From the NCBI RefSeq assembly GCF_028748185.1, contig NZ_CP118164.1, positions 1,736,001 through 1,800,000 on the forward strand: DNA of 64,000 bases, written 5' to 3'. Numbering within the stretch: position 1 is the first letter of the stretch; the number at the start of each line of letters is the position of its first letter. The DNA comes from Bremerella sp. P1 (GTDB lineage: Bacteria; Planctomycetota; Planctomycetia; Pirellulales; Pirellulaceae). Positions 50,972 to 58,422 of this stretch are shown here, piece after piece. The notes under the pieces are model-generated. The model saw only the letters and a list, made by a program, of their open reading frames with translations. It had not been told where the DNA came from and searched no databases. Both the position numbers and the translations under genes were made by a program.

Positions 50972-52450
50972 CTAATTCAGTTGTGGGTTTGCTGGCCCCC
51001 TTCGCTGAGCGGATGTCTCAAAGCGGTAAATACCGTCCTTGCTGGCACTCAGACAGCGACCGCTGGCAAACTCTCTCAATTTCCGAATTGACTCAGCTGA
51101 CGTTTTTGCCACGGGGACGACGTATTGAGCAGCTTCCGCGAGCGATACTCGCAATAGGCAGGCCAGACGACAAGCCGATTTGATTTCGGCACCGGTCCAA
51201 TCTTGGTCATCTGGCAAGGTTTGTTCACCATCGATTTGAAACAACTCCTTGTAAAGTTGCCAAATACGATCTTTCTCCTCTCGACTCGGTAAATCGACAA
51301 AGAACACTGCATCGAACCGTTCTGATCTTGCAAACTCCGGTGGCAACCGTTCGATCGAATTGCTTGTGCAAACCACGAAACTGTTGGATGAGCGATCATT
51401 CATCCAGGTCAGAAATGTCCCGAAAGCCCTTGCCGCTACGCCCGAGTCGCTCTGGCCACTCCCCCCTGCTCCGGCAAGATTTTTTTCAATTTCATCAAGC
51501 ATAACAATGCATGGCCCTGTGCTATCGATCACCTGCAAAGCCTGACGAATTCTTCGTTCGGTTTCCCCAACGAGACTGCCGAATAAACTACCTACATCTA
51601 AGACTAATGTTGGGCGATTCGTTTCCCGACCGAGGCATCGGCAAAACTGGCTCTTTCCCGCTCCAGGCGGCGATAAGAGCAAGACTCCCCGTGGCTGGCG
51701 TAGTGGGTCCCCTCGATCCGCCTGCTCCAAGATTCTCTTGGTAAAACGTTTCAGTGCGTCGAGACCTTCAAGCGAACTGAAGTCTTCCTTACCTCGATAC
51801 AGCGTAAGGCCCGCCGACTTCTTTAGTTCCTGAGCTTTTTGCGTCCAGAGAATCTCAGGTGTTAGCCTTCCTTCCTGCACAATTGACAGGCTAAAGGCGG
51901 CTTCAGCTTGATACCGCGTCAGACCGGCCGCGGCATCCAAGATTTCTTCGAATGCTTCCCCCTCGGGCAGTTCTCCTTCCTCGGTAGCAACCTCGCGAGC
52001 AATTTCAGCCAGTTGATCACGTTGAGGCAGCGAGTGCTCGATCTGGACGAACATCTTCTCCAGCTCGACTGGAATCTCACAAACCGGGGAAAGGATCACG
52101 ACGAACGTACGATTTCGCTTCCCGAGTGACATTTGATCTGAAAGAGCCTGAACAACTTCCGCTCCACGAACGAAGAAATGAAAGTTCGACAAGACAACGA
52201 TGGACGTCCCTCCCGGTACGGCCAGTGATGGGATCGCCTGAATCGCACTAAGTGGATCCGTAGCAGAAATACTGGTATTTCCCTCTGCCGCACTAATCCC
52301 TTGGTTGATATTCCATGTCGACAACTTCCAATCTTGCTGTCGACAAAGCTGGCCCATTTCCATCAGGACCTCATCTGGTTCGTGACTTTGAACCCAGATA
52401 CCTGCGAAACACGCCTCGATGTGCTCCGACAATTGTTCCGTAAGCGACAT
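50972..52450 (-). CDS. Ycf46-like AAA+ ATPase
   Basis: 492 residues from the ATG at 52450 (AGGAG upstream, 31 bases after the DUF2997 stop). The N-terminal half, about 1-230, is the Ycf46-type inactive domain (ACFAGIWVQSHEPDEVLMEM, IVVLSNFHFF, FVVILSPVCEIPVELEK). The AAA+ core covers about 230-450: RGVLLLSPPGAGKSQ with Walker A Lys266, LVGETERRIRQAL, CIVMLDEIEKNLAG as Walker B, TFLTWMNDRSSNSFVVCTSN and ERFDAVFFVDLP with the Arg finger region. Ycf46 is found in algal chloroplasts and cyanobacteria, often with Ycf35 (DUF1257), as here. The substrate is unknown. Confidence 0.9.
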   Translation of the reverse strand: MSLTEQLSEHIEACFAGIWVQSHEPDEVLMEMGQLCRQQDWKLSTWNINQGISAAEGNTSISATDPLSAIQAIPSLAVPGGTSIVVLSNFHFFVRGAEVVQALSDQMSLGKRNRTFVVILSPVCEIPVELEKMFVQIEHSLPQRDQLAEIAREVATEEGELPEGEAFEEILDAAAGLTRYQAEAAFSLSIVQEGRLTPEILWTQKAQELKKSAGLTLYRGKEDFSSLEGLDALKRFTKRILEQADRGDPLRQPRGVLLLSPPGAGKSQFCRCLGRETNRPTLVLDVGSLFGSLVGETERRIRQALQVIDSTGPCIVMLDEIEKNLAGAGGSGQSDSGVAARAFGTFLTWMNDRSSNSFVVCTSNSIERLPPEFARSERFDAVFFVDLPSREEKDRIWQLYKELFQIDGEQTLPDDQDWTGAEIKSACRLACLLRVSLAEAAQYVVPVAKTSAESIRKLREFASGRCLSASKDGIYRFETSAQRRGPANPQLN

Positions 52451-52481
52451 GACCTGTTTGCTCCTATGTGACAGTAATCGA

Positions 52482-52673
52482 TCAGTTCGATTGTTGCTGT
52501 TGGCGAGACGTTGTCGCTTGAGAGTAAAACTCTGGCTTGACGAGAGTTTCGGTACGCTCTCCGATGGCTTCTTCCAGAAAAGCGCTTGCTTCTCGACATG
52601 TGCGTCCCACGAATCCAAGTGTTTCGATCTTGGAATCACCTTCAGAAGAGAATGTGATTTCTATTGTTCTCAC
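52482..52673 (-). CDS. DUF2997 protein
   Basis: 63 residues: MRTIEITFSSEGDSKIETLG, then FVGRTCREASAFLEEAIGER. This is the DUF2997 pattern: a short strand, a GF.G..C motif, and a helix starting C..A..FLE.A. It overlaps the DUF1257 stop by four bases (ATGA). DUF2997, DUF1257 and Ycf46-type ATPase genes form a recurring trio, which supports a common complex or pathway of unknown function. Confidence 0.85.
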   Translation of the reverse strand: MRTIEITFSSEGDSKIETLGFVGRTCREASAFLEEAIGERTETLVKPEFYSQATTSRQQQQSN

Positions 52674-53038
52674 GCTGTACCTCCTACCTGAATGGACAGT
52701 CGGATGCTTCCATCTTGTAACTGGCGTTCCGAAGTTGAGTAGCCTTTTTTTCGAGCTTCCAGCTTCGCTTTTTCGACGCCATACGCCTGGATCAACCGGT
52801 TCAGTTCCGCTCGCTCACCCCAGCGGCCTCCGTAGTCGTCAAAATCAACTTTTCCGCTTTCGACATCGAAAACGGCGTCGTAACGCCAGCCGGGAAGTGA
52901 TACTCGCCATCCTGTAGCAGAACCATCAAAGAACTTAGCAGTGCCATAGGTTGGTTCTGGCAATTGCAGACGCTGGGTGGCAAGTCCCAATGCGGCAACG
53001 TCTTTGACTCGGGTTTTAACCTGGACAACATGTGACAT
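52670..53038 (-). CDS. DUF1257 (Ycf35-like) protein
   Basis: 122 residues starting MSHVVQVKTRVKDVAALGLA, then GWRVSLPGWRYDAVFDVESGK, VDFDDYGGRWGERAELNRL and IQAYGVEKAKLEARKKGY. This matches Ycf35/DUF1257, known from red-algal chloroplasts and cyanobacteria. AAGGAG lies just before the ATG. Cytosolic, with no signal or membrane segment. It is the first of the DUF1257-DUF2997-Ycf46 trio and begins 11 bases after the lipoprotein gene. Confidence 0.88.
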   Translation of the reverse strand: MSHVVQVKTRVKDVAALGLATQRLQLPEPTYGTAKFFDGSATGWRVSLPGWRYDAVFDVESGKVDFDDYGGRWGERAELNRLIQAYGVEKAKLEARKKGYSTSERQLQDGSIRLSIQVGGTA

Positions 53039-53049
53039 ATTCTTGCTCC

Positions 53050-53619
53050 TTAATCTGCCGTTTCTGTTGGCGAATTGGCATTAGGTGAATCGAGTTTCTG
53101 GATCTGATTACAAGACGAGGGACCTTGTCTTGGCAGCAACAGTGGTTGGCTCGCGACGACATCATTGAGAAACACTTCGGCGATTTCGGTATCATCACCA
53201 GTGCTTTGAGGTCGACTCAGTAAGTACAAACACAAGACAAGCGGCAACGTGCAAACCACGACACTGCTGCACGTCAGCATGGTCGCGGCGATGAGTGAAT
53301 CATGCTGTCGCTGAGTTGCCAACGCTTTCCGATCCTCCTCCAAGCGATCGCGTTGTTGTCCAATCTCAGTTCGTTCTTGTTGGACTTCCCGATGAAGTGC
53401 GACCCATGCTTCGCGAGCATGGGCATCTGCGGTCACCAGATCATTCGAGCCGTTCGCAACTTCCTTTTGAAGCTCGACCATCAGCCGACGTTGCTCCTCC
53501 TGACTCAGGTTATGCCGCTCGGCCATTTCGGCCAGTTTTCGATACTCGTCTTCATCGCACCCGCAGAACAGCGATAGAACGAGCAAAGGCAGTAGCCTAG
53601 TGACGATGGTGTGTTTCAT
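53050..53619 (-). CDS. lipoprotein-like coiled-coil membrane protein
   Basis: 189 residues. The signal segment LLPLLVLSLFCGC ends in a lipobox-like Cys, followed by a charged helical stretch at about 25-105 (Glu/Arg/Gln-rich coiled coil), a hydrophobic helix at about 112-135 (MLTCSSVVVCTLPLVLCLYLL), and a polar tail. The two hydrophobic segments give a protein anchored at both ends of its helix. No family recognised. It lies between the 50-residue membrane gene, which overlaps it, and the DUF1257 gene. Confidence 0.7.
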   Translation of the reverse strand: MKHTIVTRLLPLLVLSLFCGCDEDEYRKLAEMAERHNLSQEEQRRLMVELQKEVANGSNDLVTADAHAREAWVALHREVQQERTEIGQQRDRLEEDRKALATQRQHDSLIAATMLTCSSVVVCTLPLVLCLYLLSRPQSTGDDTEIAEVFLNDVVASQPLLLPRQGPSSCNQIQKLDSPNANSPTETAD

Positions 53620-53749
53620 CGTTCTTCAAACGCTCCACAAGACGGCGAAGAATTTGACGAAGCGCGATAACGAGCCGTCTCTCTCGAATGAGCGCTACGA
53701 TCGCGAAAAGTAGCGTGATCGATGTCAAAGCAATGACCAAACTGGACAT
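53597..53749 (-). CDS. 50-residue single-helix membrane protein
   Basis: ATG at 53749, TAG ending at 53597. An AAAGGAG ribosome-binding site lies 8 bases before the start. The sequence begins MSSLVIALTSITLLFAIVAL, one membrane helix, then a strongly basic amphipathic helix (IRERRLVIALRQILRRLVER). Its end overlaps the start of the following lipoprotein gene by 23 bases, suggesting translational coupling. A membrane adaptor or small toxin-like peptide are both possible; no family recognised. Confidence 0.65.
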   Translation of the reverse strand: MSSLVIALTSITLLFAIVALIRERRLVIALRQILRRLVERLKNDETHHRH

Positions 53750-53811
53750 GAATAAAACTCCTTTTCTCCTGGTAAATGGGATCGACTAGAAAACCGAGGG
53801 CTAAATCCTCC

Positions 53812-53994
53812 TCAGTTCTTATGACACGGTTTGGACGTTTTTTTAGCTCTTGGTTGGTTACTGGCGTCTGTTTTGGTCTCCTGCAGAAGTCGTTTCGCAA
53901 CGCATCGCGCGAGGATGCTAGTGAACTCATGCTGAGCTCGTGCAACTTGCTCAACGAAGGACTTGTCAGCATCAGAATCCGTTTTTGGAGGCAT
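53812..53994 (-). CDS. 60-residue charged hypothetical protein
   Basis: ATG at 53994 with AGGGA nine bases upstream. It reads MPPKTDSDADKSFVEQVARA, then QHEFTSILARCVAKRLLQET and a basic Lys/Arg tail (KKTSKPCHKN). It is helical in the middle with no membrane segment. It sits first in the leftward small-gene group, just after the recombinase terminator. Function unknown; a small DNA- or protein-binding factor is possible from its charge pattern only. Confidence 0.55.
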   Translation of the reverse strand: MPPKTDSDADKSFVEQVARAQHEFTSILARCVAKRLLQETKTDASNQPRAKKTSKPCHKN

Positions 53995-54024
53995 GATTGA
54001 ATTCCCTGATTGTGGTCGGCGCAT

Positions 54025-54055
54025 AAAAAAGCCCATGACCAATAAGGACATGGGC
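54025..54055 (-). terminator. intrinsic terminator of the recombinase gene
   Basis: On the minus strand GCCCATG and CATGGGC pair perfectly around an 11-base loop and are followed by six T. It separates the recombinase from the small-gene/Ycf46 group, so the latter needs its own promoter. Confidence 0.85.
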
Positions 54056-54099
54056 AGAGGGTAGTCAGAGCGTGTTAGGGCGACTGATGACAGCTAGAT

Positions 54100-56028
54100 C
54101 TAGCTGCCAGTATCATAGGGTTGAAATTTGAAGCGAGGATGCAAGTGCCGTCGCATACGCCCCAAATCAGTTGGTGCTTCCGTCACAGGAACGTATGGAT
54201 CCTTCAGGCCCAAGGTGTCCATCGTATCCTGCAGTGTCAAAGCATTTTGGACCACAGGCTGCGTGATATCCAGTTGGGCGGCGATATCCCTTTGATACAT
54301 GCCCTTACTACGAAGTTCGACAACCTGTTCACGGCACAACTCACGCTGGACTGGCTCAAAGAGATCCACCTCCAGCGTTTGAGTCATGACCTCTCGAGCC
54401 AACGAAAACTCATTCAACCCAGGAAACAATGGACAAAGATTAAGCTCAAACGTTGCTCGAACAACGATCGCTCCACCATCGCAGAGTCGCACCGGATGAG
54501 CCTCAATACGCGGAACTAGCGTTCGCATCACACGACTCAATCGGTAAGGACAATCGAGACCTTTTGTGATGGCATCCATAGCGAGTTCACGCACCTTATC
54601 GGAAGATGGGAGCTTGGGCACCAAGCTGCGATGTGCGTCAAGTTCTTGCATCTCAAAACTCGCCTCATCCAGTTGCTTCTCGGTTTCCGCGATCTCTTTC
54701 ATTAAGGCCTCTGAGTGGTTGCCACTCTTCACGAACTTAATCAGGTTGCCCATCTCACGGTTAAGCTTGTCGATCCGCTTTTGGATCTGCTTTTTCTCAG
54801 AGTCTCGTGCGTCGGTAAACGCCCGTGACTCTTCAATGACCTGGCTTTGAAGGTTTTCGGTGAAGCCCGGTAGCGCTTCGATGGCTTGAAACACGGCGGC
54901 AAGGATCTTCTCGGAAGCCAAATTTCCGTCGAAGGTTGCACCTTGCCAACATTTATATTCCTTAGCGCCTTTACAGACCAAGCGATCAACTTGACCATGA
55001 CCGCCCCATCGCATCGGGTGCCCACAAACGGCACAAAACACTTGTTGACCAGGAAAGCGAGTTCGCTTTTTGGGAACCATCGCCCTTGGGTCGCGGCCGT
55101 CCACCTTCTTTCGCCGATAAGCCGCGTTCTTTTTATCAAGGAACCGAATCAGAGCGTCGTATCGATGAGTTTCGACGAATGCCAAATGAGGGCAATAACG
55201 CTCAAGCAGCTCATCCGGAGCTGCCTTGATCGATTTGCGTCGTCCAGTCTTGTTGATACGTTTTGACTTCACGCGATTTCGAACACGAACGCCCTTCAAC
55301 AGCGGGTTATAAACCAGGTTTCTAAGCGTTGAAACAGTCCAGCGATTCGAGCTGACATACTTCCCGGTTGGAATCTTCTCAGCATTCAACCAATCAACGA
55401 CTTCAGAATAGCTCACTCCGTTCTCGAGCCGAGAGAAAATCTCCTCGATAATTGGCTCGGCCGCAGGATCTTTAGTGACTTCTTGATCAGAGGCCCCAGG
55501 ATGCGGTTTGATATATCCATACGGCAAACACTGGACGACCAAGCCCTGCATGTGCCGGCTCCGAAGAGTTCGCCGAATTCGCTTGCCGGTATCTGCATTC
55601 GAAATTTCGTGATGCATGGAGGCAAAGCTGATCTTCAGTTTCCAGTCGTCAACGAGCGTATCAATATGGTCGTTGATCGCGATAACTCGCGTATCGTTGT
55701 CGATGGCCATTTCCAAAAAGTCATGGACGCGATGACGCCGACAAATTCGCCCAACGTCTTCCACAATCAGAAAATCATACTTGTTCGATTCAATCGCGGT
55801 CTCGAGGTCTCGCAATTCCTGACGATCAAGTAGTTCTCCACTTCCCTGACTTTCAATGACGCGGACATTGGTTTGTCCGCTAACATTGCTGTCGGCCCAC
55901 TGACGGCAAAGCGTTTCCTGATCGCTCAGGCTACGTGGATCTTGGTGCTCCGTACTGATACGTGCCACGATGAGAACCTGATAGACCACCCCATTCTTTG
56001 GTGGCAGTCCAGCATTCGAAGTCAACAT
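54100..56028 (-). CDS. large serine recombinase
   Basis: 642 residues from the ATG at 56028 (AGGAG nine bases upstream; earlier in-frame start unlikely). The resolvase catalytic domain covers about 15-155, with VYQVLIVARISTEHQDPRS placing the nucleophile at Ser25, and FLIVEDVGRICRR. The recombinase domain covers about 180-300 (GKRIRRTLRSRHMQGLVVQCL, PYGYIKPHPG). A zinc ribbon (CAVCGHPMRWGGHGQVDRLVC, later CWQG) is followed by a coiled coil at about 420-500, the large-serine-integrase layout. Near the C-terminus QRDIAAQLDITQPVVQNAL looks like an extra helix-turn-helix. It would integrate and excise an element at att sites; those sites were not found. Confidence 0.9.
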   Translation of the reverse strand: MLTSNAGLPPKNGVVYQVLIVARISTEHQDPRSLSDQETLCRQWADSNVSGQTNVRVIESQGSGELLDRQELRDLETAIESNKYDFLIVEDVGRICRRHRVHDFLEMAIDNDTRVIAINDHIDTLVDDWKLKISFASMHHEISNADTGKRIRRTLRSRHMQGLVVQCLPYGYIKPHPGASDQEVTKDPAAEPIIEEIFSRLENGVSYSEVVDWLNAEKIPTGKYVSSNRWTVSTLRNLVYNPLLKGVRVRNRVKSKRINKTGRRKSIKAAPDELLERYCPHLAFVETHRYDALIRFLDKKNAAYRRKKVDGRDPRAMVPKKRTRFPGQQVFCAVCGHPMRWGGHGQVDRLVCKGAKEYKCWQGATFDGNLASEKILAAVFQAIEALPGFTENLQSQVIEESRAFTDARDSEKKQIQKRIDKLNREMGNLIKFVKSGNHSEALMKEIAETEKQLDEASFEMQELDAHRSLVPKLPSSDKVRELAMDAITKGLDCPYRLSRVMRTLVPRIEAHPVRLCDGGAIVVRATFELNLCPLFPGLNEFSLAREVMTQTLEVDLFEPVQRELCREQVVELRSKGMYQRDIAAQLDITQPVVQNALTLQDTMDTLGLKDPYVPVTEAPTDLGRMRRHLHPRFKFQPYDTGS

Positions 56029-56244
56029 AAACGACACTCCTAGCGACCGTTGGCCTAAAAGGCCCCTCCGTCGAGAGCGCGAAAATGAGTTTCGTCGATT
56101 AGCTATTGAAGAGTTGTCTAGGACTCGCAAGTCTCAAAGAACATATCCTCTGTGAATTCAATGCTTTGCGACAAAACAAGCCCAAGCAGGCTGCTCCTCG
56201 CGAAGTCGTTAGGAAATGTCAATCGCCGGTCACCCCGACCTTCT

Positions 56245-56284
56245 AAAGCCTTGCAGGAAAATGACTTGCGAGGCTTTTCTTTTT
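56245..56284 (+). terminator. hairpin with T-tract beside the ABC ATPase gene
   Basis: AAAGCCTTGCAGG pairs with CTTGCGAGGCTTT (13 bases with two wobbles, loop of about 7) and is followed by TTTTCTTTTT on the + strand. It lies just beyond the stop of the minus-strand ABC gene and upstream of the recombinase; it may have served a rightward gene lost on island insertion. Confidence 0.55.
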
Positions 56285-56298
56285 GGCCAGGCGGCCGC

Positions 56299-57201
56299 TT
56301 ATGACGACGCCGCGACGGCATCTTTGTCGTGGTCTTTCCAGAAGGTGATGTACTTCTGATGATCCCTCTGGTAGCTCGGGCTGAAGACGGCCTGGATCAG
56401 TTCTTCTTTTTGCTCGACGAATGCCCCGATGTCTTTCGGTTGATCCGGCGTGAAAATGGGAGCTGGTCGGTCGTAGACGATGGTCGCTCCGTTTTCTCCA
56501 TCGGCGTGGTACTGCGATAGGCCAACGACGCGATCACTTACGAAAAGTGCTTCATTCAGTTCGTGGGTGACGATGATCACCGTGTAAGGTGGAACGCGAT
56601 TTTCCTGTCGGGCACGCACATTCTCTTCATACAATTGCAATAACATCAGTTGCAGTTCTTCGCGTGTCGCCTCATCCAATGCCCCAAATGGTTCGTCGAG
56701 CAAGAGTACGCTCGGTTGCATGATCAAGGCCTGGGCGATGGCCACACGTTGCCGCATCCCGCCAGACATCTGGGATGGGTATTGGTCCCTTGCCGGCAGC
56801 AAGTTGACCTTCTCCAGGAATTCATCCGCTTGCTGCAAATGTTGTTGGCGTAGCTTTCGCCAATTGAGATAGTTAAACCAGCGATAAGGGGTCGAAGTTT
56901 GATCCAGCATGAGACCAAACGCTACATTCTGGCGAGCCGTTAAGAATTCGTACAAACTGTAGTGCTGGTAGACGATTCCCACGTCGCGTGTTGGTCGGTC
57001 GACCAGCTCGCCACCAACTTCCACACGGCCTTCGGTTGACGGATGCGTTCCGAGGATTGCTCGCAGAAGTGTTGATTTGCCGCAGCCACTGGGCCCAACC
57101 AACGCGACAACCTGCCCTGCACCGACGCGAAGGTTGACGTGGTTGAGGACCTTCTTGGGACCATACGAGTGCGAGACGTCGAGGATTTCCAGATTAGCCA
57201 T
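56299..57201 (-). CDS. ABC importer ATPase, nitrate/sulfonate/taurine type
   Basis: 300 residues. Walker A is LVGPSGCGKSTLL at 34-46, Q-loop VGIVYQHYSLYEFL, signature MSGGMRQRVAIAQAL, Walker B VLLLDEPFGALD, and switch His in IIVTHELNEAL. The C-terminal about 60 residues (FSPSYQRDHQKYITFWKDHD) extend past the nucleotide-binding core. GPSGCGKST and DEPFGALD are typical of the NitT/TauT/SsuB group. No permease gene is in the window. It is divergent from the Rieske operon, whose products include two periplasmic binding proteins, so they probably form one uptake system (inference). Confidence 0.9.
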   Translation of the reverse strand: MANLEILDVSHSYGPKKVLNHVNLRVGAGQVVALVGPSGCGKSTLLRAILGTHPSTEGRVEVGGELVDRPTRDVGIVYQHYSLYEFLTARQNVAFGLMLDQTSTPYRWFNYLNWRKLRQQHLQQADEFLEKVNLLPARDQYPSQMSGGMRQRVAIAQALIMQPSVLLLDEPFGALDEATREELQLMLLQLYEENVRARQENRVPPYTVIIVTHELNEALFVSDRVVGLSQYHADGENGATIVYDRPAPIFTPDQPKDIGAFVEQKEELIQAVFSPSYQRDHQKYITFWKDHDKDAVAASS

Positions 57202-57303
57202 GCCAACGATTCAAGAAAGGTGCTCGGTTATCGAATAGGATTCACAGCAATTATCAACTCTGCGAGGCGCTCAAGCCAGTAGTCGAAAGCTTAACCATTT
57301 CTC

Positions 57304-58422
57304 ATGTCTACCCCCAGCGAATCTCAGTCCAAGTTTTACTTCGATCCGACCTTGCCTATCGAAGCCGCGCCGACGCCACCGTCGACCTGGTATACCGATC
57401 CCAAGTTTTTCGAACTCGAGAAGAAGCATGTGTTCGAAAAGTCGTGGATCGTGGTCGGTCGTACGGATCAGTTGCCTGATCCGGGATGCTACTTTACCGG
57501 TGACCTGGTAGGTAATCCTTATGTCGTACTTCGTGACGACGACGGAAATCTTAGGGCGATGCATAACGTTTGTCGACATCACGCGGCCGTCGTGGCCCAA
57601 GAGTCGGGACGGGCGTGTGAGCTTGTCTGTCCTTACCATGGCTGGACGTACCACTTAGACGGCAAGCTGAAGAAAGCTCCGCACATGGGGCGTGTCGAGA
57701 ACTTTGATCGTCAAGAATTCTCGCTCCCACCGATGAGCGTCCGCGAGTGGGGACCATTCATTCTGCTTGATCTGGACGGGCCTCTGGGTGGAGAAAACAA
57801 TCCGCGGAACCTGGAATCGGACATCGGCAAGATGATCGAACCACTCGAGTGCCTTGGTTTCGAGCACATGAAGTGGATCCACCGAAAAGTCTATACACTG
57901 AACTGCAACTGGAAGGCATTTGTCGACAACTCGCTCGATGGAGGCTACCACGTTTCCTACGCGCACGAACAGTTGGCCGAGGGGCTCGACTTCGGCGGCT
58001 ATCGGACGGAATTGTTCGAACGCGCCTCCATTCAAATCTGCGAGTCGAGCGGCAAGGACCAGCGTCTGGGAGAACAGGTCGCCTATGCGTGGCTCTACCC
58101 CAACTTCTTCATCAATCGTTACGGGCGAATGATGGATACCAATTTGGTTATTCCGCTGTCCGTGGATCGATGCCAGGTCGTATTCGATTTTTACGCGGAC
58201 TATGATGATGTCGACGAGTGGAATGCGAAGCGGACAATTCGCAAGTCGATCGCTCAGAGTCATGCCATTCAGGAAGAAGACATCGAGATCTGTGAGTCGA
58301 GTCAACGAGGACTCCAATCGATTTCTTTTGATCGCGGTCGATACTCGTCGAAGCTAGAGCAATCGGTTCACGCGTTTCACAAAATCCTGTGGGGCGATAT
58401 CCAGGATGATTTAACTCCATGA
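57304..58422 (+). CDS. Rieske non-haem iron oxygenase, alpha subunit type
   Basis: 372 residues. The Rieske [2Fe-2S] motif is CRHHAAVV then CPYHGW (Cys and His pairs at about 90-115). The catalytic mononuclear iron site is in KAFVDNSLDGGYHVSYAH, with Asp, His and His at about 205-220, and a later Asp near 330 (EDIEICES). Overall it resembles aromatic-ring-hydroxylating and choline/carnitine/glycine-betaine monooxygenase alpha subunits. A dedicated reductase is not visible. It is the first gene of the + operon and overlaps the AAA gene start (ATGA). The substrate may be a quaternary amine or other small molecule taken up by the adjacent transporter (inference). Confidence 0.88.
   Translation: MSTPSESQSKFYFDPTLPIEAAPTPPSTWYTDPKFFELEKKHVFEKSWIVVGRTDQLPDPGCYFTGDLVGNPYVVLRDDDGNLRAMHNVCRHHAAVVAQESGRACELVCPYHGWTYHLDGKLKKAPHMGRVENFDRQEFSLPPMSVREWGPFILLDLDGPLGGENNPRNLESDIGKMIEPLECLGFEHMKWIHRKVYTLNCNWKAFVDNSLDGGYHVSYAHEQLAEGLDFGGYRTELFERASIQICESSGKDQRLGEQVAYAWLYPNFFINRYGRMMDTNLVIPLSVDRCQVVFDFYADYDDVDEWNAKRTIRKSIAQSHAIQEEDIEICESSQRGLQSISFDRGRYSSKLEQSVHAFHKILWGDIQDDLTP

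Larger units (their letters stand above)
49389..56028 (-). mobile_element. candidate recombinase-bearing Ycf46/DUF1257 island
   Basis: Ten co-directional genes lie between two gene-poor spacers: seven are the DUF1257-DUF2997-Ycf46 trio and small neighbours; the recombinase is at the upstream end. The content differs from the polysaccharide genes on the left and the transport genes on the right. Mobility is inferred from the large serine recombinase; no direct repeats marking the ends were recognised, so the true boundaries may lie in 48957-49388 and 56029-56298. Confidence 0.45.

Noticed and set aside
48957-56298. Direct repeats marking attachment sites of the recombinase island
   Set aside because: I compared the two flanking spacers by eye and found no shared core longer than chance; comparison with an island-free relative would be decisive.
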